Shown in pieces: positions 30,827 to 41,836 of a stretch of DNA of 64,000 bases. Each line of letters starts with the position of its first letter. Position 1 is the stretch's first letter. The stretch is taken from the NCBI RefSeq assembly GCF_013426205.1, contig NC_089422.1, positions 8,273,001 to 8,337,000 of the forward strand, written 5' to 3'. The translations under genes were made by a program, and so were the position numbers. This DNA is from Metarhizium brunneum. Its lineage: Eukaryota; Ascomycota; Sordariomycetes; Hypocreales; Clavicipitaceae. The notes beneath the pieces are model-generated. The model did not search any database. It was not told the origin of the DNA and saw only the letters and a list, made by a program, of their open reading frames with translations.

Positions 30827-32297
30827 CAGATAGCATACCCAATTCAACCATTGTTTTTTAAATTGGATTTATATCCTATGTTCGTTAACGGCACCTAATG
30901 GACTAATCTGTGCTGGAGGGAGTTGGCCGTCTACTTTTAAGTCTTACTGTAACAAGTGGTATGAACGAACAAGAACCGTCGTGAGGGGGTGCATCAGCCA
31001 TGAGGCATTATTATAGATACCATATATAGAAAACAGTCATTGTATAAGACGGTTGTTGAAATATGTACTAGTATGATAGTGATGAAATTTATAAAAAGAA
31101 AATTGAAAGAAAGAAAATAGCTCAAAGAATCATCCAGTAGACAATAAATGTATCACCTCCCGGGGCCAAGTAGCTATAATGCAGCCCAGAAGTCGTCCGT
31201 ACAAATTCTCACCTCAACGAGTATATACACCTCTCTACGGCTTGACGAATGCTCCATATATGCCAGGTTAAAGCAGCAACCACATTGTACTTCACCACCC
31301 CACAGTGCAAGATTATTTGAAAACGCGCCATCCCACCCGTCAAGGTATAAATAGCCGGGCTCGCTCTACGCCATCGGAGCCCTTTCAGACGGCGTCCGCG
31401 AAGGCCCCCCCCTTTCCCATGAGCGCGCCAAAAACTCCACGAACTTCGTCCGACTCCCCTCGGCCAAAATAGCACTGCCATCGTCCCGCGAGCCTGAAAC
31501 CCGGGTATGTGAAGCGGTACAAGCCCACACTACATCTTCCGACAAGAGGCGTCATGAACGGCCCGGCGGCTGCCGTCTGTCGTGAACCGCGGGTATTGCG
31601 AGCTTGCCTTGGATCATCTGACGCGCCTAGAAAATCAGGTCAGACGCCACTGCAAAAACATTGTGTTGCCTGTTCGCAGCACTGGACTAGCTAGCCCTGG
31701 CCTCTCAAGGAGTTGGACATGAGTATCCAAGGCATGGCTTTTATGCTATTGCGAGGCCTTGTGAGTGGAATACTTGGCGGCGTGTACGTATGATGCTTGC
31801 GACACCACCGTTTTCCTGCCTATTTGACATACATATGTAAACCATCAACCTAAACTACGTCGAGCTGGCCAGCCGTGCGGCTTCAGGAGTGATACAGCTC
31901 GTCATGAAAGCTCGTACGATCCCCAATTGGTAGTGTCTCACGTGGCATTAAGTTAATATAGAATAATAGTAGTAATAATAAACCAGATTGGTCATATGAG
32001 TAAGACATCTATTAGCGCTACATTTTAGACGTATCAAGGTCAAGAAAAGGCAACAAACCACGCAATAGACCATGAGTACACGCATCGCGATGCGTTAGAC
32101 GTAGTTTACATATATAAATAGAATTGAATATCCTTTACAATCATTCCTCAAAAGACACTCCGTACTGCGACGGTCACAGAAAGATGACTATTCAAAAGTG
32201 GCTATGATATTATTCCACGCGCAATGGTACTAGGTCATGAAGATCAGTTACAGCTCGTCACATATCAAAACATGCAATAATAACTCGTCGCACATCA
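30827..32297. other. Convergent intergenic region, PHO84 / KHA1
   Basis: 1.47 kb between two convergent stop codons, unusually long for that layout. No supported gene. A GC-richer island at about 31375-31690 has partially open frames with Arg/Leu-rich translations but stops in each, so it may be a gene relic. The rest is AT-rich. A CACGTG occurs at 31939. Confidence 0.45.
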
Positions 32298-35210
32298 TCA
32301 CTTGTTCTCGGCAGCCTTGGCTTGTACAACCAACAAATCAGCCCTCACACCCCCTGCAACCAAATTTCCTGCAAGATTGCCCAGGCAAAGTACCAGATCC
32401 TCCCTCGACCTGTGCGTCAGCTTACCCTCGTCCAGCTTGGCGGCCACCCTGCGACCGACGACGACCAGCTCAGGGCCTGCCTTGGACTCAGTAACGCCGG
32501 ATTGGGTCTCTGTTATTGCGTACTGGACGAGTTCTTCGACAGTAGATGGGCCCGTTTCTGTCTTGAAATTGACCCTTGATGCCACGGACGCGGGTAATTG
32601 GGATGATGCCCTTTCGAATAGAGCATCCCCGACAGAGTTGGATGCTCCTACAGAAGAACGAGCACGAAGAATAGTGGCTGTTGCCCTGGACTTCTCACAC
32701 AACTGAAGAACGAGGTGAAGAGCAAGTCTGTCGTCTTCATCGCCAAAGTAGAGTAGTAATATGTGGTATGGTTCGTTAGATCCCGGGGCAATTGGCAAGT
32801 CTTCCTTCAATGCACCAAATGAGTACTGGCGCATGAGTTTGGCACGCTCCTCGCTCTTGGCTTTGCCTCCGGCGACAGGATCGCTACGCGAAAAGAAAAC
32901 GGCCACGTTTCGGTCGTGTGAGTCGAAGACTGATTTAACAAAGGATCCGTACGAAGACCCAATCTTGTCGTTGACGCTGGTAGATGATAAAATCTGTGAA
33001 TCGCCCATGTCCCCAGTTTCGGTCCAAGGAACAAGGAGGAGATCTGAAGCCATGCTGTATGATTTGGCGACAAGAGCCTCTGCAAATCGAGTTTCGGGCA
33101 TGATGGCGACTTCGCCGGACGCTGAGAGATTGTGCAGCTGTCCAACGGTCCGGAAGGTGTTAACTACAGGGTCATGGCGGCTAAAATCGTCAACTTGGGC
33201 GACTGTCATTACGGAAGAGTCACGATCGGTAAGCTGGAGGAGACGGATGCCATGGGCCCAGACAGCCCTGTCCCGGGAAGGGGGTGTAGTAGAAACGTCG
33301 TGAATCTCATCAGTTCCTGTATCTGAAGGCGTGGGAGTGCTACTCGGTGTGGAGGGGTCGCCAAACATGGAAAGAAGGCGCAGGAGAGAAGGCATGTTGT
33401 CGAGACGAAGGTAGACGAGTAGGCGGTTCACCCTTTCGAGGCCAAGGGAGGAGTCGTCCTTGGGACCTTCGGAGCTAGACGCAGAGGAAATGGGCGCACC
33501 AGTGTCCCAGTCGATTTCCCCCCGTCTCCATGCGGCAATCTTCCGCTGGTACCAAGGAGGGTATAGCACGGTCACTATCGGCGTCGTGGCAAACGTGGTG
33601 AGAAGAGCCATGACGACAAAGATGGTGAATGTTCTGGTACTCAAAATGTTGGCTTGCAAGCCAATATTCTAAACAAAATATGTCAGCGTCAGTTGCCAAC
33701 GTATGACTTGAACAACTTTATCATGAAAAGTAAGGCTCACCAGTACAATGAGTTCAACAAGACCCTTGCAGCTCATGAGGACACCAATGGAAAACGATTC
33801 TCTCCAAACCAATCCACTAAATCGAGCTGCCACAGACGCGCCGATGATTTTGGAAAAGAAAGCTGCAAACGTGGTAGCGAATACGTATCCCCAGGCGGCT
33901 CCTGAATCGAGCAGTCCCAAATTCGTATTCAAACCGGAGAGGGTGAAGTAAAGGGGCAAGAACAAAGCACCAATAAGATCCTCGAGCTTTTCCGTAACAC
34001 GGATATTGAATCGATCCTGGCGAGGAATGATGAGCCCGGCCATGAAGCCGCCGAAAATAGGGTGAATACCAATGATGCCCGTAAAGAAGGCAGAGACCAG
34101 GGCAATCAGAAGAATGAGCGAGATGATGCTCTGCGAGGGACCATGTTCGAGGCTTCCATTGCGGCGCAGCAGCCACAAAAGAGAAGGTTTGACGACGATT
34201 AAAAGGAGAAGCATAAACCCAGTGGCAGAAAGTAGGATCCAAAGCGAGTTCAGGCCTGAACCAGCATTTACAAGCGCCACACACAAGGCAAGGAGAATCC
34301 ACCCTGTCCATTGTAATTAGCTCAAATATCCGTCGGAGAGAGGATGGTTTGGCAAAGCTCACCGACGACATCATTTGCAACACCAGCAGAGAGGGTGATG
34401 ACGCCGACGTTGGTATCAAGAAGCTTGAGCTCCGTCAAAATACGACACAGGACCGGGAAGGCCTTGAGTGCGGCGAGGTCGGTCAGCAAGACGGGGAAAC
34501 GGCACCAACACCGACAGGACGGTTTATGCGGAGACGTACCGTGATTGCAACTGCAATACCAATGAAGAGCATGTAGACCTCAAACTTGATTGGGACCAAT
34601 CCCTCGTCACTGCGGAATGCATGATACACACCATATGCCAGCGCACAGCCAACGCCAAAAGGAAGAGCCAGCCCTGCAACGGCAACAGAGGTCGCGATTC
34701 GCCAATTGCTAATCAGAAATCGGACATCGGTTTCGAGTCCGATAAGGAACAAGTACAAAATCAATCCTAGGTTTGCGACATTGGAAAGATTGGGCAACGA
34801 AGCGTCGGGAAAGATGGCCTGTCGAAAGCCAGGGATACGTCCCATGACCGAGGGACCGAGAATAATGCCACCGACAACTTCAGCGATGACCCGAGGTTGT
34901 CGAATTTTTGACAATGGCCAATGCAGGAGATGACACACGGTGACGATCAGCACCGTCTAATGCAATGTCAGTCATTAGTTCAGTTTCTCGGGCATCCGGC
35001 CCCGGTACCGACGACGGGAAGCATGTCAATTGCAGAGACGCGGCCACGAACCTGGATAATAAATAGGATAATGGGGTCCTTGGGGTTGTATTTCGTGGGG
35101 TTTGCTCCATCGATAATGCCACCTTGATTTGACGCGCGAAGGGTGGAGGTAGCTGTGGGCGAAGACAGCGTCGCGGTGGCAGCTGAGACAATCGATGAAA
35201 TGGCCGACAT
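32298..35210 (-). CDS. KHA1: K+/H+ antiporter Kha1 (CPA2 family)
   Basis: Five exons, about 870 aa. Exon 1 (ending near 35053) starts MSAISSIVSAATATLSSP and ends in DPIILFIIQ. Exon 2 holds LRQ-type CPA2 features (WPLSKIRQPRVIAEVVGGIILGPSVMGRIPGF, LFLIGLETDVRFL). Exon 3 carries AFPVLCRILTELKLLDTNVGVITLSAGVANDVVG, the ion-binding region. Exon 4 contains FFTGIIGIHPIFGGFMAGLIIPR and ends in CKGLVELIVL. Exon 5 completes the membrane domain (NIGLQANILSTRTFTIFVVMALLTTF, PPWYQRKIA) and a long cytosolic regulatory tail with USP-like stretches (DLLLVPWTET, AVFFSR, ILLLYFGDEDDRLAL). Yeast Kha1 exchanges K+ for H+ in the Golgi and supports pH and potassium balance. Splice junctions all restore conserved sequence. 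Confidence 0.92.
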
Positions 35211-36269
35211 GGTGGTTGACGTAGCGCCGCAGACCTGCAGCAGGAGCTCGCAAGCTTCTCAAGCCAAACGACGACTTGAGTCGTCTATTTCACCTGGATG
35301 GCAAGCCCGGCAGGGTGATTGAACATTGAAAGCATCAGACCAGTCTGGCTGACCACGCCTGGGGGGGCGAAGAGGGCAAAGGTAGGTATTTAAGCAGGCG
35401 TCAGCTCGAGAAATCTGGGGAGGAGCCCACGGGGAAGGAGCCCACAACCGCTGCCGCAAGCAAGAACTACTCCGTGCAAGGCTTTCCGTGTTAAAATCTC
35501 ACAATCCACTTCGAGTCAGCCAACAAGGTAACGCAGCGCGACACGCCAAATGGGTACATTGCCCAGCCCAGCCTTGTCGTTCTGCTCCGTATGCCTCCAA
35601 AACGGAGCACAGTGTTGAGCAAGGCGCGGATGCCCTTGAGCTATTGTCCCATGTGATGGTGCCACCACGGTGAGCCAAGTCGCCAAGCAGCACCCAGAGG
35701 CTTGGGCTTGTGGAGGCTTGAGGGGGGGGATCTGCGGCGGTGAATCGAAGACGAGCGCAAACAATAACACCCAGCGCCCTGGTAGGCAACGACTCCATAT
35801 GTTGGTCCAAACGTGGCGTCCAGCTTCGGGGCGGGCGTGAACGGGCTGCGTGTCACGCGAGAATCGTAATATGCTCATGTATCCACAGCCTGCATGTCGG
35901 CCAACAAAAAGAAAAGACGCAAGGGTGTCCCGAGATTGAGCAGCTGTCCAACAAGTCAGCCTCGTGATACATGCAATGTCTGTGATGCCTGCTTTTTCGT
36001 GAAATAGCAGGAACAGGGGTTGGATCGTGCGAGTGCCGTGCACATGTCTGGGGGAATGGCATGCTGTGGCGTCGTAACCTCCAATCTATTTAAGTAAGGG
36101 TATCAATTGATGGCTGGCATGGGAGTTGACAACAGGGCTACGCGGCGATGTCAAGTTTAACTGCTCCACCTCGTGCGGAGTACTGGTGCACATGTCTGAA
36201 GTGCCGTTGAGCTTATCGCTTGTTCAGCCGCTCAAACTAAACCTTATGTCGATTGTGTTAAATACTACG

Positions 36270-36303
<34 letters not shown>

Positions 36304-36445
36304 GAGGTAACAACGGGCATTTTTGCATATCCTTGTTTCGGCATTTCTCTATCATTCTGGACGATTGGTTTTCTCTACTACCAGTCTTAAGTACCTACTA
36401 CCCAGGTACCTAAGGTTCTTAGTATGAACTTGATATTATGCCGAA
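35211..36445. other. Intergenic, KHA1 promoter
   Basis: Divergent space with no supported gene. The open frames of 35.5-36.0 kb overlap on both strands, and none has a credible start or conserved features. Holds a triplet repeat (see 36270) and a CCCAGGTACCTAAGG element near 36400. Confidence 0.5.
36270..36303 (+). repeat. ACT/CTA triplet microsatellite
   Basis: Roughly eleven uninterrupted ACT units. Intergenic and prone to length change. Confidence 0.9.
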
Positions 36446-37783
36446 ATGGGAAACCCTTCTTACCATGCATCGCCACATGTGCCTTACCCTACATCCCCTC
36501 AGCTTCGTCACAGAGTTTGGTCAATAATGGTCTTAATTGTGCCATGAATCTTCGAGTCCCAAGAGTCGCTCGTCAGAGCCGAGGTGACGGCGACGACATC
36601 CCCGGAGCACCTGGATGCGGACCATCTAACATCCCTCAAGACTGCAGTCGATAATGTTCTGAATACAGGGCTTGCAGAAGAAACTTTTGCCCAGATCGTA
36701 GATGGACTTCCCACATATTCATCCTTCTTGGAGCTCCATGTCTTCTCTAAGCGTCTGGGACACCCTGATTTTCAGCACCATGCCATATGCGAGGGGGCCA
36801 TCGAACAAACACGACAGTTTCGATCTGCTTTTAACATTTCTTCACTGCGATTTGAACCTTCTGTAAGTAAATGAGCGCCCCGTAGTTCATTTCTAGATCC
36901 TTTTTCTGACGCTTGCCTTCCTGGAGGTCTTGCAAACGTATCAAGACTCTGCACCCGGCAGCAGAGCCTTCGCACTGTCTCTGGTAGAGCTTGTGGCTGT
37001 TGCATGCCATCAGATTGCTGTATTTCTTTATCAGCTAGGAGGAAGCATACATGGCAAAGAATATAATTCATGGCTAGCCCAGGAGAAAATACTCTTTGAC
37101 CAGGGACACGAAAAGTATAAGGATGGCGGCTTGCAGCCTCCAGTTCCATTTTACCATTACCAATACTACAATCACCAACAATATCCCCAAGGAGTTTCTG
37201 ACATGGTTGGATATTGGGCCGAAATAGTCATATTTGGAGGAGGAGTCCTTTTTGATCGATGCGACAGTGACCCAGATGTAGGTGCTTTCTTTCTTTTCTC
37301 CCCCCCTTTTGAATGCGTGGAATCATACTATGGCGCGGGCTGACCTGAAAGATCAAACACGTCTTTATTCACGACGGCCGAGTTATAGGTCCTAAAACTA
37401 TATATCCTTGAACTTCTCAGCAGTTTGACAATGTCATTTCCTTCTTGCTTGCCGAAGAAGGACATGTACGCCCCTGCCCATTTCCCATCCGTGGAACTCC
37501 AGACAATCGGCCGCGATTCGACCCCTACTATGCAATGAGGTATTTCAAGATCTATAGGAATCGCTACGAAAGACTGCTCCCACCGATTCTTTGGAGGAGA
37601 CATATATTCTCGTCGACTGATTACCCGGAATTGGATGACAGGCGAGGCCTAATGTACCACTTGTATGAAGTTGGGTCAGGAGAAGCGGAACACGACGATG
37701 AATTGGTGAGATATTATGAGGAGAGATTGAGATTAATATCGCCTTCTTGTCCTATTTGGAGTATGGGGGGAGACTACGACTAG
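36446..37783 (+). CDS. Hypothetical protein, multi-exon, 5' end uncertain
   Basis: The 3' part is consistent. An exon ends FNISSLRFEPS at a GTAAGT donor (about 36862). The next runs VLQTYQDSAPGSRAFALSLVELVAVACHQIAVFLYQLGG to DRCDSDPD with a GTAGGT donor (about 37278). A mini-exon (IKHVFIHDGR) follows, then QFDNVISFLLAEEGHVRPCPFP to IWSMGGDYD. At the 5' end, ATG 36446 gives MGNPSYHASPHVPYPTSP but meets TGA at 36545; a 51-nt intron (36515-36565) would bypass it and keep frame. Without that intron the gene would be broken. The product would be about 350 aa and soluble. It reads like the untyped small fungal proteins that multiply in Sordariomycetes, but I recognise no family. Confidence 0.55.
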
Positions 37784-38318
37784 GAGCTCAATGTTACGCA
37801 ACGCTCGTGACGAATTTATACGACGACAATACGTGCATTTGGATAGCATCATATTTGAAAAGATGATGATTCATCGTCACGAATGCCAACCATAACATGG
37901 AAAGCACACAAGCCTACATGATCAGGCTGCTGTTGTGCGTTATGGGAAAACATTGAAGTAATACAGTGCACCCTGGACCCTGGAACATGACCCCCAAGCG
38001 AACACGATGCAAAAGGAAATATATTTTGAAAGCCTAGAATACTTTGATGTCCAGATTCAAAGTTGGATCACTTACATGTTTTTCAAGACGATGAATCACA
38101 ATAGAAATCGTTTCCAATGAGGGTTCTCCACGAAGTGCTTGAGTCACTGTATACCATCGTTGGGCTTCCAAAATGTATGCAAGTCGCGTTTCCGGTGACT
38201 TCATTCACACATGGCCGAAATACCCCAACGAGCCTCCGAGCGTCTGGTGGCTGCACATGTGCCTCGAGCCAACGGCCGTTTGGTGTTTTGTAGAGGTCTG
38301 GCTCGATACAAGTGCCAT
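37784..38318. other. Intergenic
   Basis: No supported gene. AAAACATTGAAG and CAGTGCACC fragments (about 37948-37975) echo the repeat that begins at 38319 and may be a more decayed copy. Confidence 0.4.
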
Positions 38319-38610
38319 GTTCGTACAGTGTACTGCAGTGGGAGACAAAGAGTATCTGAATAAGCACATCAGGTACTTGGCCATCGCGCTCTATACCGTC
38401 ATATGCCTGTTCGTCCAGTGCACTGCAGTGGGAGGCAAAAAGTATTTGACTACTTACTTTACTTAAGTAAGCAGGTACCTGGCCATCGCGCTCTATACCA
38501 TCATATGCATGTTCGTAGAGTGCACCGCAGTGAGCGGCAAAACATTAAAGTATCAAGTTTGATTTGAATAGGCGGGTACCCGGCTATCGCGCTCTATACC
38601 ATCACATGCT
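38319..38610 (+). repeat. Three diverged tandem repeats of 90-102 bp
   Basis: Units 38319-38408, 38409-38510 and 38511-38610 each begin GTTCGT.CAGTG or a close variant. They continue with a GCAGTGGGAGGCAAA block and a GGTACCTGG block, and end in ATCGCGCTCTATACC. The units differ by indels in the middle. They do not encode a protein. A fourth, diverged copy lies at 44.9 kb. Confidence 0.85.
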
Positions 38611-39038
38611 CTAGTATATTAGTGTATACCTCTAGGTGGGCAAACACACGCTGCCACAGACCGTAGTACGCGTGCGGCTGTGACTCTGTGAGCATGGATG
38701 CATGTCTCGGGTTCACGTCGACCGGCTTAGTCCAGTCTGCATCATTCTGCAGTGGAAGAAAAAGTTCGGCAATGCCCCGCCATTACGTAGCAGTTGGCAG
38801 CTTCGGCTCATTTGGTGGCGCCAGCACAGCCGGTGGCACCAAGCAAAGTTACATCTGAACTTGACATCTCGCTCACTTCGTCATCTCGCCTCCTATCTGC
38901 GACACGCGCCACCGGCGAAGAAAGCGTCGTTATTTTTTTTCTTCCTCACCGTCCCCCTTCCACGTCAACGTTGCAACTGCCCCCCCTGAATTCTCTCTAC
39001 TCGGGTAGTTGGCGGCTTTACGTCCCGTTTCGCCCATC
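38611..39038. other. Promoter region of J-protein gene
   Basis: Starts with an AGTGTATACCTCTAGGTGGG tail that also accompanies the 44.9-kb repeat copy, then a pyrimidine-rich leader before the ATG at 39039. Confidence 0.5.
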
Positions 39039-40790
39039 ATGGTCGTCGACACCGCCTATTACGATACCCTGGGCGTGCAGCCTACGGCCACCGAGCTTCA
39101 GATCAAGAAGGCCTACCGCAAGCTGGCTATTGTGCACCATCCAGGTAGAGTCGCCCTTCCATCTTGTGCATATGGGCGTATATCGCGAGAGACAGACACA
39201 AAGTTCTCGACGCCACTCCGTCTCTTTGGCGCCCAGCCGTATCGCAACCCACCACTAACCCGCTGCAGACAAGAATCCCAATGATCCCGCCGCCCACGAA
39301 AAATTTCAAGAAATCGGCGAAGCCTACCAAGTCCTTTCCGACACAGAGCTCCGCAAGGCATATGACAAGTTCGGCAAGGATCGTGCGAAGCCGCAGGAAG
39401 GCTTCACTGATCCAGCCGAGTTCTTCACGTCCATCTTTGGCGGCGAGGCCTTCGAGGACTGGATTGGCGAGATCAGCCTGATGAAGGATCTCACGGCCAC
39501 CATGGACATCGCCATGGCCGAAGGCGAGGACCAGCCGGAGACCCCAGCGAATGTTGAATTCCCCGGCACCGAAGAGGCCAAGAAGCAGAGCGCACAGGAG
39601 TTCGCAGAAAAGGAGACTGCCGCTGCTGCTGCCGGAGCTCAAGGCGCTCCCGGCGCTCCTCCGCCGCCAACCGTCGTCGTCGACGAAGAAAAGCCCAGCG
39701 GCACCGCTCACCCCGCGACTGCAGCCGGACCTACGCCTCCCCCCCGATCAGATGCCACCTCCCCCGCGCCGTCCTCGTCCTCACGCAACCGAACACAAAT
39801 CCCCCTCCGACCCGCGCTCAGCGACAGACCCCACGACGAAGCATCCATCCAGGCCGCCGAAGAGGAGCTCCGCCAAAAGGAGAAGAAAAAGGGCGGCCTC
39901 ACCAAGGAGCAGCGCGAGCAGCTCGCCGCCTACGAAAAGGAGCGCGCTGCCATCCGCCAGAAGCGAGTCGATACGCTAGCAGAAAAGCTGCTCGACCGTG
40001 TGAGCGTGTGGACCGAGACCGACAAGGGCGACGACGTCACCAGGGCTTTCCAGGAGAAGATGCGCCTCGAGGTGGAAAACCTCAAGATGGAATCATTCGG
40101 CATCGACATCCTCCACGCCATTGGCCAGACGTACGTCTCCAAAGCATCCGGTCTCCTGCGCAGCCAGAAATTCCTCGGCATAGGCGGCTTCTTCAGCCGC
40201 CTCAAGGACAAGGGCACCCTGGTAAAGGACACCTGGAACACGATCAGCAGCGCCCTCGACGCGCAGCAGACCGTCGAGGACATGGCCAAGATGGAGGCCA
40301 AGGGCGGCGAGGACTGGACCGAGGAGAAGCGCGTCGAGTACGAGCGCCGCGTCACAGGCAAGATCCTCACGGCCGCATGGCGCGGCAGCAAGTTTGAGAT
40401 CCAGAGCGTCCTGCGCGAGGTCTGCGACAGTGTGCTGTACAACAAAAAGGTTTCCCTTTCCAAGCGGTTAGAACGTGCGCAGGCGCTCGTCCTCATTGGC
40501 GATATATTCCTAAAGGTATGGTTTTTTCCCCCTTTCCGTTTCCCCCACAGTTTCAGCAGCGAATGCAAGCCACCCCGTCAAAGAAAAGTTCCTTCTGACC
40601 CCTGTGTGCGTTGCAGGCCCAGAGATCCCCCGAAGAAGAAGGCGACTACCTCGTCTTTGAGCAACTCGTGGCCGAGGCCGCTATCAAGAAGGACAAGGAC
40701 GAGGATAAGCGGAAAAGGGACAAGAAGGATAGACATCACCGCCACGCCGAGGAAGTTGCCGGCGATGCGCCGAATGTTCCCAAGGCGTAA
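39039..40790 (+). CDS. Class C J-domain protein, Caj1/Djp1-like with DnaJ-X domain
   Basis: Three exons (39039 to about 39145, 39267 to about 40515, 40617-40790), about 510 aa. The N-terminal J domain is complete ([37 protein letters not shown]). The intron lies inside the HPD tripeptide that stimulates Hsp70 ATPase. A Pro/Ala/Ser-rich linker leads to the conserved C-terminal DnaJ-X region ([113 protein letters not shown]). A charged Lys/Asp/His tail closes it. There is no Gly/Phe or Cys-repeat region. Yeast relatives Caj1 and Djp1 act in membrane protein quality control and peroxisome or ER targeting. Confidence 0.92.
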
Positions 40791-41836
40791 AGTTACCTAG
40801 TACTACCGTGGAGGGTCGGGCTTGAAGAAGAAGAGAAAAACCAGCGATGGATACCAAGGGGCAGAAAGTATAATCTGGGATGATGGACTAGCATGTGGAC
40901 GAGTTGTGTGTGAATGGGCCGACAGAGTATAGACCAATTGCAAACGGGGGGTGTTTTAGACCAAGATAAGGAGTCAAGTAATATACACCTCACATCTCTC
41001 TTTCTTTCAATTGTGTCTTTTTTCAAACATCATTATCGACATATACCTCGAGAAGGGATAAGCACAGCATGGGCACAGGGGCAGGAGGGAAAAAACAAAA
41101 AAAAGAAATACTGTATCAAATCATCAATTGGCCATCTATCCGGCTTGCTAGATCGCCCTTCTATCCTGTATCCGCTACATCAAACACGCCCAATTTCCAT
41201 CCCGAGTCGAATAAAAGAAATGGCACAGTGCTCCCCCCGTCTCGGACTCATCCCACCTCCCTTTCCTTTCCTTTCCTTTCCTATGCTATCTATTTATCTG
41301 GGGTATCTGGGATTTTTACACAAGAAACGAAACTTGTAAGCGACAAAAGAAAACAAAAAGAGACAGAACAATGTAGACAACGATAATATAAATCCAGCTT
41401 CAGTGGACATATGGATGAATCGCAACAGCGGCGGGGGTATCGGTGAGCAAGGACGCAAGTATAAAGGACGAGGCTGAACGATCCATTGTTTTCGAGACGA
41501 ATGCGTGAATGAGTGCGCTCGTGCGTGAATTTGTAGGGTAAAGTGTATGTATCAAGAGCTGGAAATTTGAGGCGAATAATGAAAAAGGCCAGGTAAAGAA
41601 AACGCATGCAAAATGTTCGAAACGCCGTGAAACCCAGTTTTTGCGCCATGTATGCTGTCCCTTGGTATCTGCTGCGACCGTGTGCGCGCAGTAGGAATCT
41701 GTAAAACATTATTTTGGGTGGTAAAGAAAATAGCAAAATGAATGTATTCGGTGAGTGGTGATGGTCCATGTTGGAAGTGGCTACAAGCGTCCGCTGCGCC
41801 TGTCAGTCTAGTCGCGACAAGCGGTAAATGAGGGTA
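40791..41836. other. Convergent 3' flanks
   Basis: 1.05 kb between convergent stop codons; likely two long 3'UTRs. It includes a CCTTT pyrimidine microsatellite at 41260-41282 and A-rich tracts. No gene recognised. Confidence 0.5.

Noticed and set aside
29759..30847. 362-codon minus-strand open frame over PHO84
   Set aside because: Antisense of strongly conserved Pho84 exons, and it runs across their introns.
38319..38610. CRISPR-like array
   Set aside because: Units diverge along their length with no constant repeat and variable spacer pattern, and the genome is eukaryotic.
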